A DNA stretch of 64,000 nt from Yponomeuta sedellus (taxonomy: Eukaryota > Arthropoda > Insecta > Lepidoptera > Yponomeutidae): positions 5,559,501 to 5,623,500 of the forward strand of contig OW203732.1 in NCBI GenBank assembly GCA_934045075.1, in the 5' to 3' direction. The notes under the pieces are model-generated. The model ran no database searches. It was not told the origin of the DNA and saw nothing but the letters and a program-made list of their open reading frames with translations. Both the position numbers and the translations under genes were made by a program. This document shows, one piece after another, positions 54,598-64,000 of this stretch; the first letter of the stretch is position 1; each line of letters starts with the position of its first letter.

Positions 54598-54895
54598 ATG
54601 CTCACCTTCACCGATAGCGAGTGGTATTGCTACTCATTCACAAATGTAAGTACACAACTAACCCCCTTATTCATAATAGTCTGCTAACTTAAAGCATTGC
54701 TAATTCTCACTCTGTCTTCTTCTATTGACTTAAGTCAGAATGAAAAATAACACTCTTTAGCAGCTGTTTTAAGTTAGCGGACCATTATGAATAAGGGGGG
54801 TAAGAATATAAGTCGTGGTATTGGTACGTACCGGGATTCGAACCCACGACCTCCCAATTGAAAAGACACCATTCAGTTAAAATAAAGTTATGTTT
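54598..54895 (-). mobile_element. TTCCTTCAC-family SINE split by a MITE
   Basis: CTCACCTTCACCGATAGCGA and TTCACAAATGTAAGTAC left of the MITE; GGTATTGGTACGTACCGGGA TTCGAACCCACGACCTCCCA ATTGAAAAG (tRNA head) right of it. Same element as 18860-19065. Confidence 0.7.
54662..54800. mobile_element. PIF/Harbinger-like MITE, 139 bp, TAA duplication
   Basis: CCCCCTTATTCATAATAGTC TGCTAACTTAA at the left is inverted at the right as TTAAGTTAGCGGACCATTAT GAATAAGGGGG with few mismatches. TAA occurs at 54659-54661 and 54801-54803. It lies inside a SINE, so it came later. Confidence 0.75.
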
Positions 54896-54899
54896 CAGA

Positions 54900-56465
54900 G
54901 TTCTAGTAAAAAAAAAACTGTCTTTACTAAGCTTCTACTAGAAGCCTTCTAGGTGGGTAGGGGAGTACGGGCTATAATTAATAGGGGCAAGAAGTATAGG
55001 TAATCCGCGAAGGGGTCGGAAGAAGTTTTCAACCCCAAAAACTATCAATTTTGATTAGACCCATACCAATGACTTTATTTGTAACCATGAGCTAAATAGG
55101 TACCTAATTAAATAGGTACCTATAGTTACCTCCGGCCTAACATGGCTGGCATTCTATCTAAGCTTGACGAATAGATTTTCCACCACTTCTCATACCTGTT
55201 ACGAATGTCCGAATCCGAATGCGAATTATATTAATGCAAATATGCCAATGATGAGGAAGAGCATTAAACACTATTGATCAATTGAAGTCCTCATTTTATT
55301 ACATACACAATATAGGATATCAAAATATAGTCTAAAAAGTAGTTAACTCAGGGTGTAATGGATACAACTTATCAACTAAAACAAAACACGTCAAACTAAG
55401 TGATCAGCAAGAGACGAACAATTTCTATTAGTCAACTGAAATACGCCTCATGGTATACATGAATGAATGAATGATTTTTTTTGCCACAAACAAATATGCT
55501 TACGTAACAATAAAAATAAAATAAATTGTTCGTGTGACAATGATACTATTTCAGCGTTTGCTGTTTCTATTCGAAACAACAATGATATTCAAATAGTACT
55601 TCCACGTCAAATGAGAAATAACGTGTCTGCAGGTATGGCTTGACATGATGAAATGATGAAAAGAAACTTAAACAATTGATTAAAAATTATTAAATAAATA
55701 CATTTGAGATTTTGGAAATTTGCAGAAATTCGAATTAAATAAAGTTTATGTAATTCAAAATTCGGCAATTGATGCGAATGCGAACGCAAATATTCGTAAT
55801 AGGTATCTCTGCTATGGAGTTCTGTTGAAGAAGCGCAGACAAAAGGCGTGGCTACGCTTGCCATGTCACTAGAACACGGATTTTGTTGACGAGCTTCATT
55901 CTAGTAATAAATAGAAGGTAATCAGAATTTCTTTGGTTAGGGGCTGCGGGGACCAACTTTTCTTTTAGGTTTTATAAGGTAACCAAATAACCTACTTACT
56001 TTCACTGGACATTAAGACTACAAATATAAACATTAATAAAATTAATTCTATTTTACGGCAACTTTTTTTGTTTAATATTGGTAGTAGAAACAATACAAAT
56101 TATACGCTGAGGCACTCGGGGCAATTCGTAACAGTTTTTGCGCCTAGTTTAGATGGTTTAATTCGAGGCAAGAATTTAGGTTTTATTTACGTTTTACCTT
56201 TTAAGATACAGATAATATACACATTGGTATATCAGATAAGATAGAAATACAAACTAACACCAATTTGTTGTATTGTGTTTTGTTGTTAATAATTATAATA
56301 ATACCTAACTACAATACGTTAAGATAACATTTCTTATATTATTAACTAATCTGATAGGCGCTAGTCTGAATTGTAAGCGGTAGCATCATCTGAAGTGGAA
56401 ATCAGTGGTTCAGGTTCTTGCTTCCCTTGGAGGCAAAGAACTTGAGAGAGGAATTAAAACTAATA
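54900..56465. other. No gene recognised
   Basis: AT-rich single-copy sequence. The 85-codon minus frame at 55607-55864 has no recognisable motif. Confidence 0.4.
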
Positions 56466-56469
56466 CAGT

Positions 56470-56690
56470 ATTTAAAAACCTATTTAGAGGCTAAAAATTT
56501 CACCCATGCCGGGATTCGAACCCGCAACCTCTGGCTATCCGTACCAGATATCTATCGATCTGGTACGGATAGCCAGAGGTTGCGGGTTCGAATCCCGGCA
56601 TGGGTGAAATTTTTAGCCTCTAAATAGGTTTTTAAATTTGTTCCTTAGCACGGGTTAGTGCATTAAAAATAAAAATAGTGTAATACAGTA
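56470..56690. repeat. S1 perfect palindrome
   Basis: AAAAACCTATTTAGAGGC ... CTATCCGTACCAG at 56473-56548 and its exact inverse CTGGTACGGATAG ... GCCTCTAAATAGGTTTTT to about 56635. ATATCTATCGAT lies at the centre. A single-unit tail follows to 56690. Confidence 0.85.
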
Positions 56691-56699
56691 TTACCAGTC

Positions 56700-57640
56700 A
56701 TAACAAGGTATATTTATCCCATGCCACATACATACGTGTTACCTGCATCATTAGTTTTTCTTCTGATATGTAGGTATATTGAGTTCAAATTTGCACTTGC
56801 GTTTGCTTTTCTGGAACAATTTCCAGAAAAGCGTCCAGCAGGTTCTCTCTTAAACCAAACATTTAGGTACTCTCAAGAATTAATAAATAATACATTATTA
56901 ATAATAACGTTTATGAAAAAGTAAGTTAGGTAGGTATATAATAATCCCTTCACTTGATAACTAAGACCGTGTTTCGTTCAACTACAATTCGTAGTTTATT
57001 GTAAAGAAGAAGATGAAGAAGAAACATTTATTATAAAAATTATGACAATTTGTTGTACATTGCATTGCAGAGTCTACCTACTTGTTAATCAGTGCGTTAA
57101 TTGAATTTGCAATGAGGCCCCAGATCCATATGGTCAAACATTTTACTGTTGCTCCTTGCCCCGAGTTCGGGATAAGTTGTAATATATAGGTATCTTACGT
57201 TAAGGTGGTAACATAGGTAGGTACCTCATGCCCCGCGCCTTTTACTTATTTACCAATTTTTTAGTTCAGCTAAATAAAAAAATAATGCCGCAGGTATAAT
57301 TGTGATATACTTTTTTACCATGTTTTATTTACAAAAACGATTGATTTTGTGATTAAGTACCTACCCCACATAATTGGTTTTACAATTTTATTTGAATTTA
57401 TAGCTTTTTCAATAGTTAAAGGCATGAACAAATACCTATGCTTAGGCACTGTTACTTCTCGCCCCGTACTCCCCTGCACACGCATCTACATAATAACAAT
57501 CTTTGCAACGTCATCTGATTGGACAAGCATAAGACGAGGTAAGTAACACCAAAAACCCAACATAAAACTCACACAAACTCTCATTACAAGCTCTCTAATT
57601 AAAAACTAATTTAATACGTGAGAGAAAAAGAGAGCGCGAC
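56700..57640. other. No gene recognised
   Basis: AT-rich; short frames at 56721-56924 and 57349-57546 lack signatures and codon-like composition. Confidence 0.4.
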
Positions 57641-58030
57641 ACTTAACTGATACTAATAAGATCGTCAAACAATTACGGTCGGCTCATCCACACGGCGGGA
57701 GGAAGAGAGGGCCTGCCTGCCCTCTCGCTCCCACCCGCCGCGCTCTCTATTTAACTTTTAATTTATACTCATTCCTTTATATCTTTTATTGCTTCGCCCA
57801 TCGCGACTCCTAATGCGCCTGAGGTGCCGCTCACTCTAATTAAATTCATGCAACACTAAGCTTTCTGAACACCCCCTGTAGCGCCCCGCCCCTCCTCCCC
57901 CCCAGTGGGCGCGGACCAATGGGAGTGCGCCGCGGCGCGGGGACAATGGAGGGGGGAGGGGCCGCGCGTACACTCAGTGTGAGATGCCCGATAGAGCTGT
58001 CAGGTCGCGTCCGAGCGGTCGTTACGCTGT
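57640..58030 (+). promoter_or_regulatory. Candidate core promoter with Inr and DPE
   Basis: A GC-rich block (57880-57970) with a CCAAT motif (GGACCAATGGG near 57913) precedes TCAGTGTG at 57974-57981. Taking A57976 as +1, GGTCG at 58003-58007 falls exactly at +28 to +32, the position and RGWYV pattern of an insect downstream promoter element. GAGA-like AGAGAGCGCG and AGAGAGGGC words lie upstream. This could be the start of the transcript that includes the exon at 59282, about 1.3 kb on. Confidence 0.4.
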
Positions 58031-58559
58031 CTTGACATATTTATTATTATTTATGTCAATTAGGTTGTTACCTTTTTTTGTTTAATGGAATATGGGGAAT
58101 TGGTTGTGAAATTGATTGCCTTTCGGCCGCTTATGATTCATCACTGTCAGAAATATAATCTGGAAATGTGTTAAATTCGTATGATTGATTGTTCCTCGGC
58201 GGTTATTAGAGAATATTGGATTGGATGGCTGAGATGTTATCTAGTTTAACTGGTTGCCGCATCGTCTATCTATTGTATTGTAATAAATTATTGTCTGTAA
58301 TGAAGATTAGCCGCTGATTGCCTATCACCTGTCATATTATGACGGATGTTAGATTACCTCTCTACTTGCTATTTCAACTCTACAGCGTAGGTAACTGGTG
58401 AATAGAGATGTGTTATTAAGTAGTCTGATATTATTATTACAAAATCTTGCTTCACTAGCATTTTTTTAAAATAACAATATACCGATGAAAATCCGATTTA
58501 TGTCATATTTGTGATAGCCTACGCCTACTTTGAGAAAAGTCTTAAAAACACTTATCGAT

Positions 58560-59179
58560 TTCTCTACATATGACTTTATTCGCGGTTAACGCCACGCGGA
58601 GCCCAAAAAGATTATGACGTTCCCGCAGAGCCGACTGTAACAAACGGAGCTTATAAATCCGACATTACCGCCACCAACGTGCGAAAACGATCCCTATTGC
58701 CACGGCAACACAGTCCACTTCACGTCGCTCGATAAAATCTTAAACACCGCCGCTTATTCAATGTATTCCGAGCGGCAACTTAGTCGCCATTACTGTATTA
58801 TGGACTTTAGCGTCGTAACGTATGGTTGAAAGTCGTTTAGCGTGTGGGGCGTGTGGAATAAATCTATAATATGATGTGGGCGGGCGGTATGTTTGGACGT
58901 AGGAGGGGGTAGGGGGGCCGAGGCCCCGCCCCTCGCCCGCCGCGCCATCTCAGTGCCGGGCGCGACGAGCCGCGCGACACCACGACACGACAGTCCGCCA
59001 AAACATCCGTGATCGCGAACAAAAATTGTGTGTGTCTTAAAAAAAAAGAAAAAAAAAACAATCGTCCACTGACAACCCTAACTGCCGAAAAAAAGAAAAC
59101 AAAAGTGCAAGTGCGTCCGGGGATCGACTCTGCAAAAAAAAAATAAAAAGAAAAATTTTGACACTTGAATACCGCGAAA
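58560..59179 (+). promoter_or_regulatory. Proximal GC-rich region and probable 5' UTR
   Basis: 58860-58990 is a CpG-rich block with TCAGTG at 58950-58955, an alternative initiator. 58990-59179 is A-rich and pyrimidine-poor (AAAAGTGCAAGTGCGTCC), like many insect 5' leaders. I see no DPE at +28 for this second start. Confidence 0.35.
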
Positions 59180-59215
59180 ATGCTGGCCACTCAGACCGGT
59201 CCGCCCCGCCGGTAG
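59180..59215 (+). other. Upstream ORF, 11 codons
   Basis: ATG at 59180 begins MLATQTGPPRR, followed by TAG at 59213-59215. It lies 66 bases before the main ATG in a different frame and could reduce main-ORF translation if transcribed. Importance depends on the real transcript start. Confidence 0.35.
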
Positions 59216-59281
59216 CCGCGCTAGTGTTGGGTCGCGTTGTCGAGCAAGATATCCGGCGGCGGCGCGGGCGGCGGCGACGGC

Positions 59282-59495
59282 ATGGTGCTGGAGGGCGGGC
59301 TGCCGGCGCCGCTGCAGCTGTATGCGGCGGCGGCGGCACAGCTGCACCCGCGCCCCGCCTGGACGCCCTTCCTGCCCTTCTTCGGGGTCCCGCCGCCCTT
59401 CCTGACGCGGCCGCGGCTCCCGCACCCGCTGCCCAACCGCGCCGTCCACGGCCCACCGAGCGAGGACTCCAACGAGGATGGCGGCAGCAGTAAAG
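59282..59495 (+). CDS. First coding exon of a probable developmental transcription factor
   Basis: 71 codons plus one base, then a donor AAAG|GTACAGT at 59495/59496 (phase 1). I chose ATG 59282: it is the first ATG in this frame after an in-frame TAG at 59222-59224, and G follows at +4. Composition: MVLEGGLPAPLQLY, an alanine run (residues 15-19), a Pro/aromatic segment PAWTPFLPFFGVPPPF (25-40), a basic/proline part LTRPRLPHPLPNR (41-53), and an acidic SEDSNED (60-66). There is no folded domain yet. Low-complexity Ala/Pro N-termini with an acidic patch before a DNA-binding domain are typical of homeobox and other developmental regulators, but I cannot name this gene. The DNA-binding domain would be in an exon beyond this window or further into the intron. 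Other long frames here on both strands are GC-driven shadows. Confidence 0.55.
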
Positions 59496-60123
59496 GTACA
59501 GTCTGTTAGCTTCTAGAATATACCTCGGGGTTTATGGTAGGCTTCGGTTTTCGCCAATTTTCGCCGGTTTTCGTACTGATGATCGAGCGGTGTTGTCACC
59601 TTGTTCTATAGGAAAAAATAGCTAAGCCTTAGTTAAAAATAAATTAAGGCTGCCTAAAGTGGCCAAAAGTGACTAAACAAAATAACCGCTTTTTTCACTT
59701 CTTTTCGATCAGATGTTTCTCCTCAATTATTTTCTTTGATTTCTCCACTTTGATTAAATGAAAGCACAAAAATGACCGAGCCGAGCTATTAGTAAAGAGT
59801 TGCGTTCAAAGACATAAAAAAGTAACTACGTTTATTGCCATATTATAAACAAACTTACAAGAAATCATTACATTTTAAATAGGTACACTTCTTTGCATTA
59901 TAAATTAATAGAACATTATAACTTTTATAAAATGAATAAAGTGGCTAAAAATAGTAGCTAAAATGTTTAGCTGCCAAAATTTTTTTTTGTAGCTAACCAT
60001 TTGTGTCATATAAGTTCCGATTATGAAATTAAGTGTCATATTAGTTCCGATATTTCTATTACCTACACGAATATATCAGATAGTAGCCGAGGTATATTCT
60101 AAAACCTAATACGCTTCTTTTGT

Positions 60124-60220
60124 TTCCTTTTTGAATCGGTAGTTTCGTGTTGGTTTTATATTTGGTGCGCATTTGTCACCAAATATAAAACCAACACGAA
60201 ACTACCGATTCAAAAAGGAA
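60124..60220. repeat. 44-bp-arm perfect hairpin
   Basis: TTCCTTTTTGAATCGGTAGT ... TATTTGGTG (60124-60167) is exactly inverted at 60177-60220 across CGCATTTGT. Directly after, AATCGGTAGTTTCGTGTTTC repeats part of the left arm in inverted orientation a second time. A MITE/foldback or an inverted duplication. Confidence 0.75.
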
Positions 60221-60374
60221 TCGGTAGTTTCGTGTTTCGTGATTTTTGTTTGTCCTTACGAACCTGTCTTTTCCCGATACAATAAAGCGTGAAAATGGAC
60301 CTTCTGCTTCCCGTTATATTTTTCGTCATGTGTTTTGCGTAGATTGAAGATTGTCGGCCAGCTGCGAAAAATTT

Positions 60375-60530
60375 AAGTGCCTATCTACCCGAGACCACGG
60401 CAACTGTAACGCTGCCGAAACGTCGGGAAATCAGATAATTACGTTTTACCTAATAAATAATCGCGATTAGACCCATTTAACATAAGTGTAACTATGTATG
60501 AGTATCGCGAATCATTAAGAAATAAAATTA
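60375..60530 (+). repeat. Half of a foldback element
   Basis: ACCCGAGACCACGGCAACTG, CGCTGCCGAAACGTCGGG, AATTACGTTTTACCTAATAA, GACCCATTTAACATAAG and the outer GAGTATCGCGAATCATTAAG. See 25769-25912. Confidence 0.7.
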
Positions 60531-61594
60531 AAGATTACCTATTATATGAGTATAAAGAATTTTTTTTAATCCGCCTATGTTGTTACAATTATACAGCTAA
60601 GCTGTAGTTGTACTGCCTCAATTGGAGGGTAGGTTTTTAAACTGCATTGTTAAGATGTAATAATTATTACCTAACGCTGGGTAGGTACTTATCTTTTTTA
60701 AGTACGTATATTTACCTATTCAGTACCTACAAAGAATCTTAAAACTAAACAATTTTCTGCAAAGCAAACTCGGCAACCAAAACACTGGTGAAGAAACTCT
60801 AGTAGTAATTATTAACCTATACTGTATGTATATAGATAATTACTGTATTTCCTAAGGTATTATTTCGGGAGGTACCTAAATATAGGTAGATTCAGTCAGG
60901 GCTGCTGAAAAAGTAGGTTAAGAAAATATTCCGTTAAGGGTTGAGAAAATGTTCCGTCGGCGTACTGGTTTCTGTATGTTGTTTACTTTTTGAATCTTTG
61001 ACGTTAATTTTATTACCAGTTGATATTCTGCCAGTGCAGTGCAGTGTACCTCTGGACGTTTAAATATGTAAAAAAGCATGATCGAACTTATTTAACTTTA
61101 TGTATTGAATTGTATAAATATTTACTTTTTAGGTATCATTATTTAAATATATGTAGGTACTTTATATCGTATGTCATTAAAAGTAATTATATTCTCGCCC
61201 TTTTTTGCTGTTTGGTATCAATATATTTTCGATTTAATTATTTATCATGCAATCCACTCCATCCAAAAGTTGTCTGCAAGACATCGCTCTTAGCCATAAT
61301 ACCGCCAATTGTATAACATTACTAAGATTTAAGAAATCATAGTTGTACCTACTCTTTTTTCTGGTTGTGCAATAAAGTGTTCTCTATCTTTTTATCTATC
61401 TTAACCTATCCTTTAGGTATACCCAGAAAGTAGGTACTCGTAGGTAGGTACATACTATCGATATTGTTAGTCGTGTACGTTTATAGAGATATATAAAAAA
61501 ATTTACCAAGCGCTTGCCGATAAACTGCATTAGCAATTTGGCAAATTATGTAATTGTGGTTTTTTATGTTTTCTTATGAATAAATAAATGATAT

Positions 61595-61900
61595 TTAAAA
61601 ACCTATTTAGAGGCTAAAAATTTCACCCATGCCGGGATTCGAACCCGCAACCTCTGGCTATCCGTACCAGCGCTCTACCAATTGAGCCAATGGGCGACTC
61701 ACGGCATCAGTGAAATTTCGAACCTCTTTACAATATTCTCTGTATTACGTACAGGCAGCGACATCTGACTTAAGCAAATTGCATTACTTACAGCCCCGAC
61801 TACCTACTTTGCAGTTAGGTTTAACATCGGAACGATATCACTGTACCCACATGATTACACTATTTTTATTTTAATGCACTAACCCGTGCTAAGGAACAAA
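61595..61900 (-). repeat. S1 unit with second-unit start
   Basis: Full S1 on the minus strand (61595-61853), then the usual junction and the first 45 bases of another unit. That unit stops abruptly where the palindrome at 61901 begins. Confidence 0.8.
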
Positions 61901-62356
61901 AGATAAACCATGCAGGTTTCAGTGAATGTATTCCTATGATACCTATCAGTGTCATTAAATAACTAAGTAGGTATTTTTTATGCATCACATTTCAAAATAG
62001 CAAAAACAAATACCTAGCCATAAAAAACTATCATTTATTCACACTATTTTTATTTTAATGCACTAACCCGTGCTAAGGAACAAATTTAAAAACCTATTTA
62101 GAGGCTAAACGTATTTTTAGCCTCTAAATAGGTTTTTAAATTTGTTCCTTAGCCTCTAAATAGGTTTTTAAATTTGTTCCTTAGCACGGGTTAGTGCATT
62201 AAAATAAAAATAGTGTGAATAAATGATAGTTTTTTATGGCTAGGTATTTGTTTTTGCTATTTTGAAATGTGATGCATAAAAAATACCTACTTAGTTATTT
62301 AATGACACTGATAGGTATCATAGGAATACATTCACTGAAACCTGCATGGTTTATCT
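61901..62356. repeat. 456-bp near-perfect palindrome centred on S1 ends
   Basis: AGATAAACCATGCAGGTTTC at 61901 is inverted at 62337-62356. The two arms match through single-copy sequence (CCTATGATACCTATCAGTGT ...) into S1 3' ends that meet near 62112. The right arm carries an additional 32-base TTAGCCTCTAAATAGG unit. Either a true inverted duplication or an assembly foldback. Confidence 0.85.
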
Positions 62357-62453
62357 GTGAGCTGTTATCTGTGACCTAATAATGTAGCTTACACAAGTCT
62401 CTCCAAAGGTCTTCTATGAGGGAGAGACAATTTGAACGCAACACTTTATAATG

Positions 62454-62619
62454 TAATTAAAACTGTTTTTATACGGATTTATGCTCGTTTATTACATTTT
62501 TACAATTTTCCAACGTTTCGGTCATCCGGGACCACGGCACCTGAAAAAGTGCCGAAACGTTGGAAAATTGTAAAAATGTAATAAACGAGCATAAATCCGT
62601 ATAAAAACAGTTTTAATTA
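62454..62619. mobile_element. Foldback element, 68-base perfect arms
   Basis: TAATTAAAACTGTTTTTATA ... CAACGTTTCGG (62454-62521) is inverted at 62552-62619. The 30-base centre contains CGGGACCACGGCACCTGAAA AAGTG, which can itself form a GGCAC/GTGCC stem followed by GAAACGTTGG. Related in layout to 25769-25912 but of different arm sequence. Confidence 0.8.
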
Positions 62620-63154
62620 TGTCTACTGCTCGTGTTAACCTTAGAAAATACTACTTTATAATGTATGAATTTTTAATCAATATCCGAGATATCTCGCAAA
62701 ATAATGTTTTTATGCATCTACACCCCTTATAGGAAACGTTTACCTAGCAGGTATGTATTTCTTAACCTAAGAAATAGACTAATGATTTCATTGATAGACT
62801 AACTTAATTTTTCGCTTTTTTTGGGACAACGGAAACGCCGGAAGAAATACTTTTATGGCTTTATTTTTTTAGTTTCTCTATGTCTTGTATGGTTTCCTAT
62901 TGTTTTAACTAGGAATCTAAGAGAAAAAAAATTAACACTTGCATTTAACACCTGCATTTAACACCTACTAATTTATTTACAAAATGTAAAATAGCTGCTT
63001 TTCAAAAAATTGTCGTGAATCGAACTAGCTCCAAAAGAGAAAGAAAGGATAAAATTATGTCAAGTTTCCGAAGAAACGTCGGTTTTACAACGCACGGACC
63101 TGACTCAAACACAAATATTATAAATGTGAATATGGACTAATAATTGTCTGAAAT

Positions 63155-63275
63155 AAATAAATCTTCTTCTTCTTCTTCAGGCTATACTAGTCCACTGCTG
63201 GACATAGCCCTCCCCTAATGAGGGCCATAGCGCAAGGTTGTGCCATCATTGGGGGGTGATGCCCATAATCAAATA
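63155..63275 (-). mobile_element. GAA-tailed LINE/SINE 3' end
   Basis: Minus strand: GATTATGGGCATCACCCCCC, CTTGCGCTATGGCCCTCATT, GGGCTATGTCCAGCAGTGGA, TATAGCCTGAAGAAGAAGAA. Truncated copy. Confidence 0.75.
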
Positions 63276-63279
63276 AATA

Positions 63280-64000
63280 AATAAATACAAAAATATTATT
63301 ATCTATAAAACGTCCATGATTAACTTACTTAATATAATAAAAACTATCACTAACTAACTTATTTAGTATAGTACAAATATATAAAATAGTTTTATATAAA
63401 AAGCTCAGGACCGCTGTCGTTGAGAAGAGTTCCCAATAAATAAATTGAATTGATATTGAATTGAATAAACGTCACGTTTTCATCGAGTGGGTTGTTTTAC
63501 AAATGTACTTAGGCCGTTGTTGAACGTTGTGTGAAGTTGCATGAATACTAGTCCAACGATGTTATCGTCCGATGTGAACCCGGCTGATAGGTGCCAACTT
63601 TGACAATCATCGGGCCATCGGATTAAATACCGACCTCACGGGTGGCTACTTAAAGTTTATTTTCGTTCAAACGAGAAGCTTAATCTTTTGAACTTTTTGT
63701 AAACCGCTAAACGTCTTAAGAGACCCCGAGAAAAAAAGCTACATTTAAGCTCATTCTAAAATGTAGAGCCAATTTGGGAGCCCCACTTCGCCTTTCCCAG
63801 CACATGCATCATCGCCCGAGGCAGTGACATCTTACTCGGAACAAAATTACCACACCAATGAGCATAAATTATTTCCCTAATATTATTAAGGTATCGCCTT
63901 AAAAATATTCTGGGGGCTCATTTAAATAAATTGTGTGTTGAAAAAAAAAATGAACGTGTTGTAAGTCGCGAAGAGGCTAACGAGCGTAATCCGAGTGTTC
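63280..64000. other. No gene recognised
   Basis: AT-rich then moderately GC single-copy DNA (63500-63680, 63770-63900), possibly regulatory; no ORF or repeat family is supported. Confidence 0.4.

Larger units (their letters stand above)
59496..61590 (+). other. Start of the first intron (partial)
   Basis: Non-coding sequence following the splice donor. Contains the hairpin at 60124-60220, a foldback arm at 60375-60530 and a LINE/SINE end around 61366-61410 (TGCAATAAAGTGTTCTCTA). No second exon is recognised up to 64000, so the intron, if real, exceeds 4.5 kb. Confidence 0.4.

Noticed and set aside
59037..59493. Long overlapping frames on both strands of the GC-rich exon
   Set aside because: Arg/Ala/Gly-rich shadow frames produced by high GC content; only the plus frame from ATG 59282 has a plausible start, a composition like known factors and a splice donor.

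Overview
The window looks like non-coding DNA from a butterfly or moth (Lepidoptera), or a close insect relative. I infer this from many reverse-transcriptase fragments of a type common in Lepidoptera, several tRNA-like SINE families, the frequent TAGGTACC-type short motifs and the AT-rich background. There are no bacterial operons, no Shine-Dalgarno-led genes, no CRISPR array and no intact long gene. I cannot name the species.

Only one host protein-coding exon is well supported: 59282-59495 (+). It is a GC-rich first coding exon (Ala run, Pro-rich and aromatic middle, acidic Ser/Asp/Glu tail) that ends at a good splice donor. It sits in a GC-rich, promoter-like stretch (about 57640-59500) and has the composition of the N-terminus of a developmental transcription factor, though I cannot assign the gene. 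Downstream exons lie outside the window. Several single-copy, GC- and motif-rich islands upstream (17860, 28430, 38090, 43190) could be its distant regulatory elements; this is inference.

Almost everything else is mobile-element debris. The main families are: (a) 3' ends of a LINE with a TATG/TACA microsatellite tail; (b) a SINE whose head resembles the internal promoter of 5S rRNA and whose 3' end resembles LINE tails; (c) a tRNA-like repeat, called S1 here, that recurs as head-to-tail tandems and as near-perfect palindromes; (d) LINE/SINE 3' ends with the GTCCAGCAGTGGAC motif and GAA/GAC tails; (e) other tRNA-like SINEs; and (f) MITE or foldback elements with clear terminal inverted repeats.

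Layout: 1-10 kb holds scattered fragments, including a poly(A) insertion with a 17-bp target duplication. 10.1-11.0 kb is an S1 array. 10.77-17.3 kb is a 2.5-kb tandem duplication whose copies differ at almost no sites, with a 1449-bp TA-flanked insertion in the second copy that carries a 13-bp motif at 21-22 bp spacing. 17.3-43 kb is mixed repeats with a few unique islands. 43.6-44.9 kb has two large ACAT arrays attached to LINE tails. 45-57 kb is mixed repeats and MITEs. 57.6-59.5 kb is the promoter and first exon. 60-64 kb holds hairpins, a 456-bp palindrome and a foldback element.
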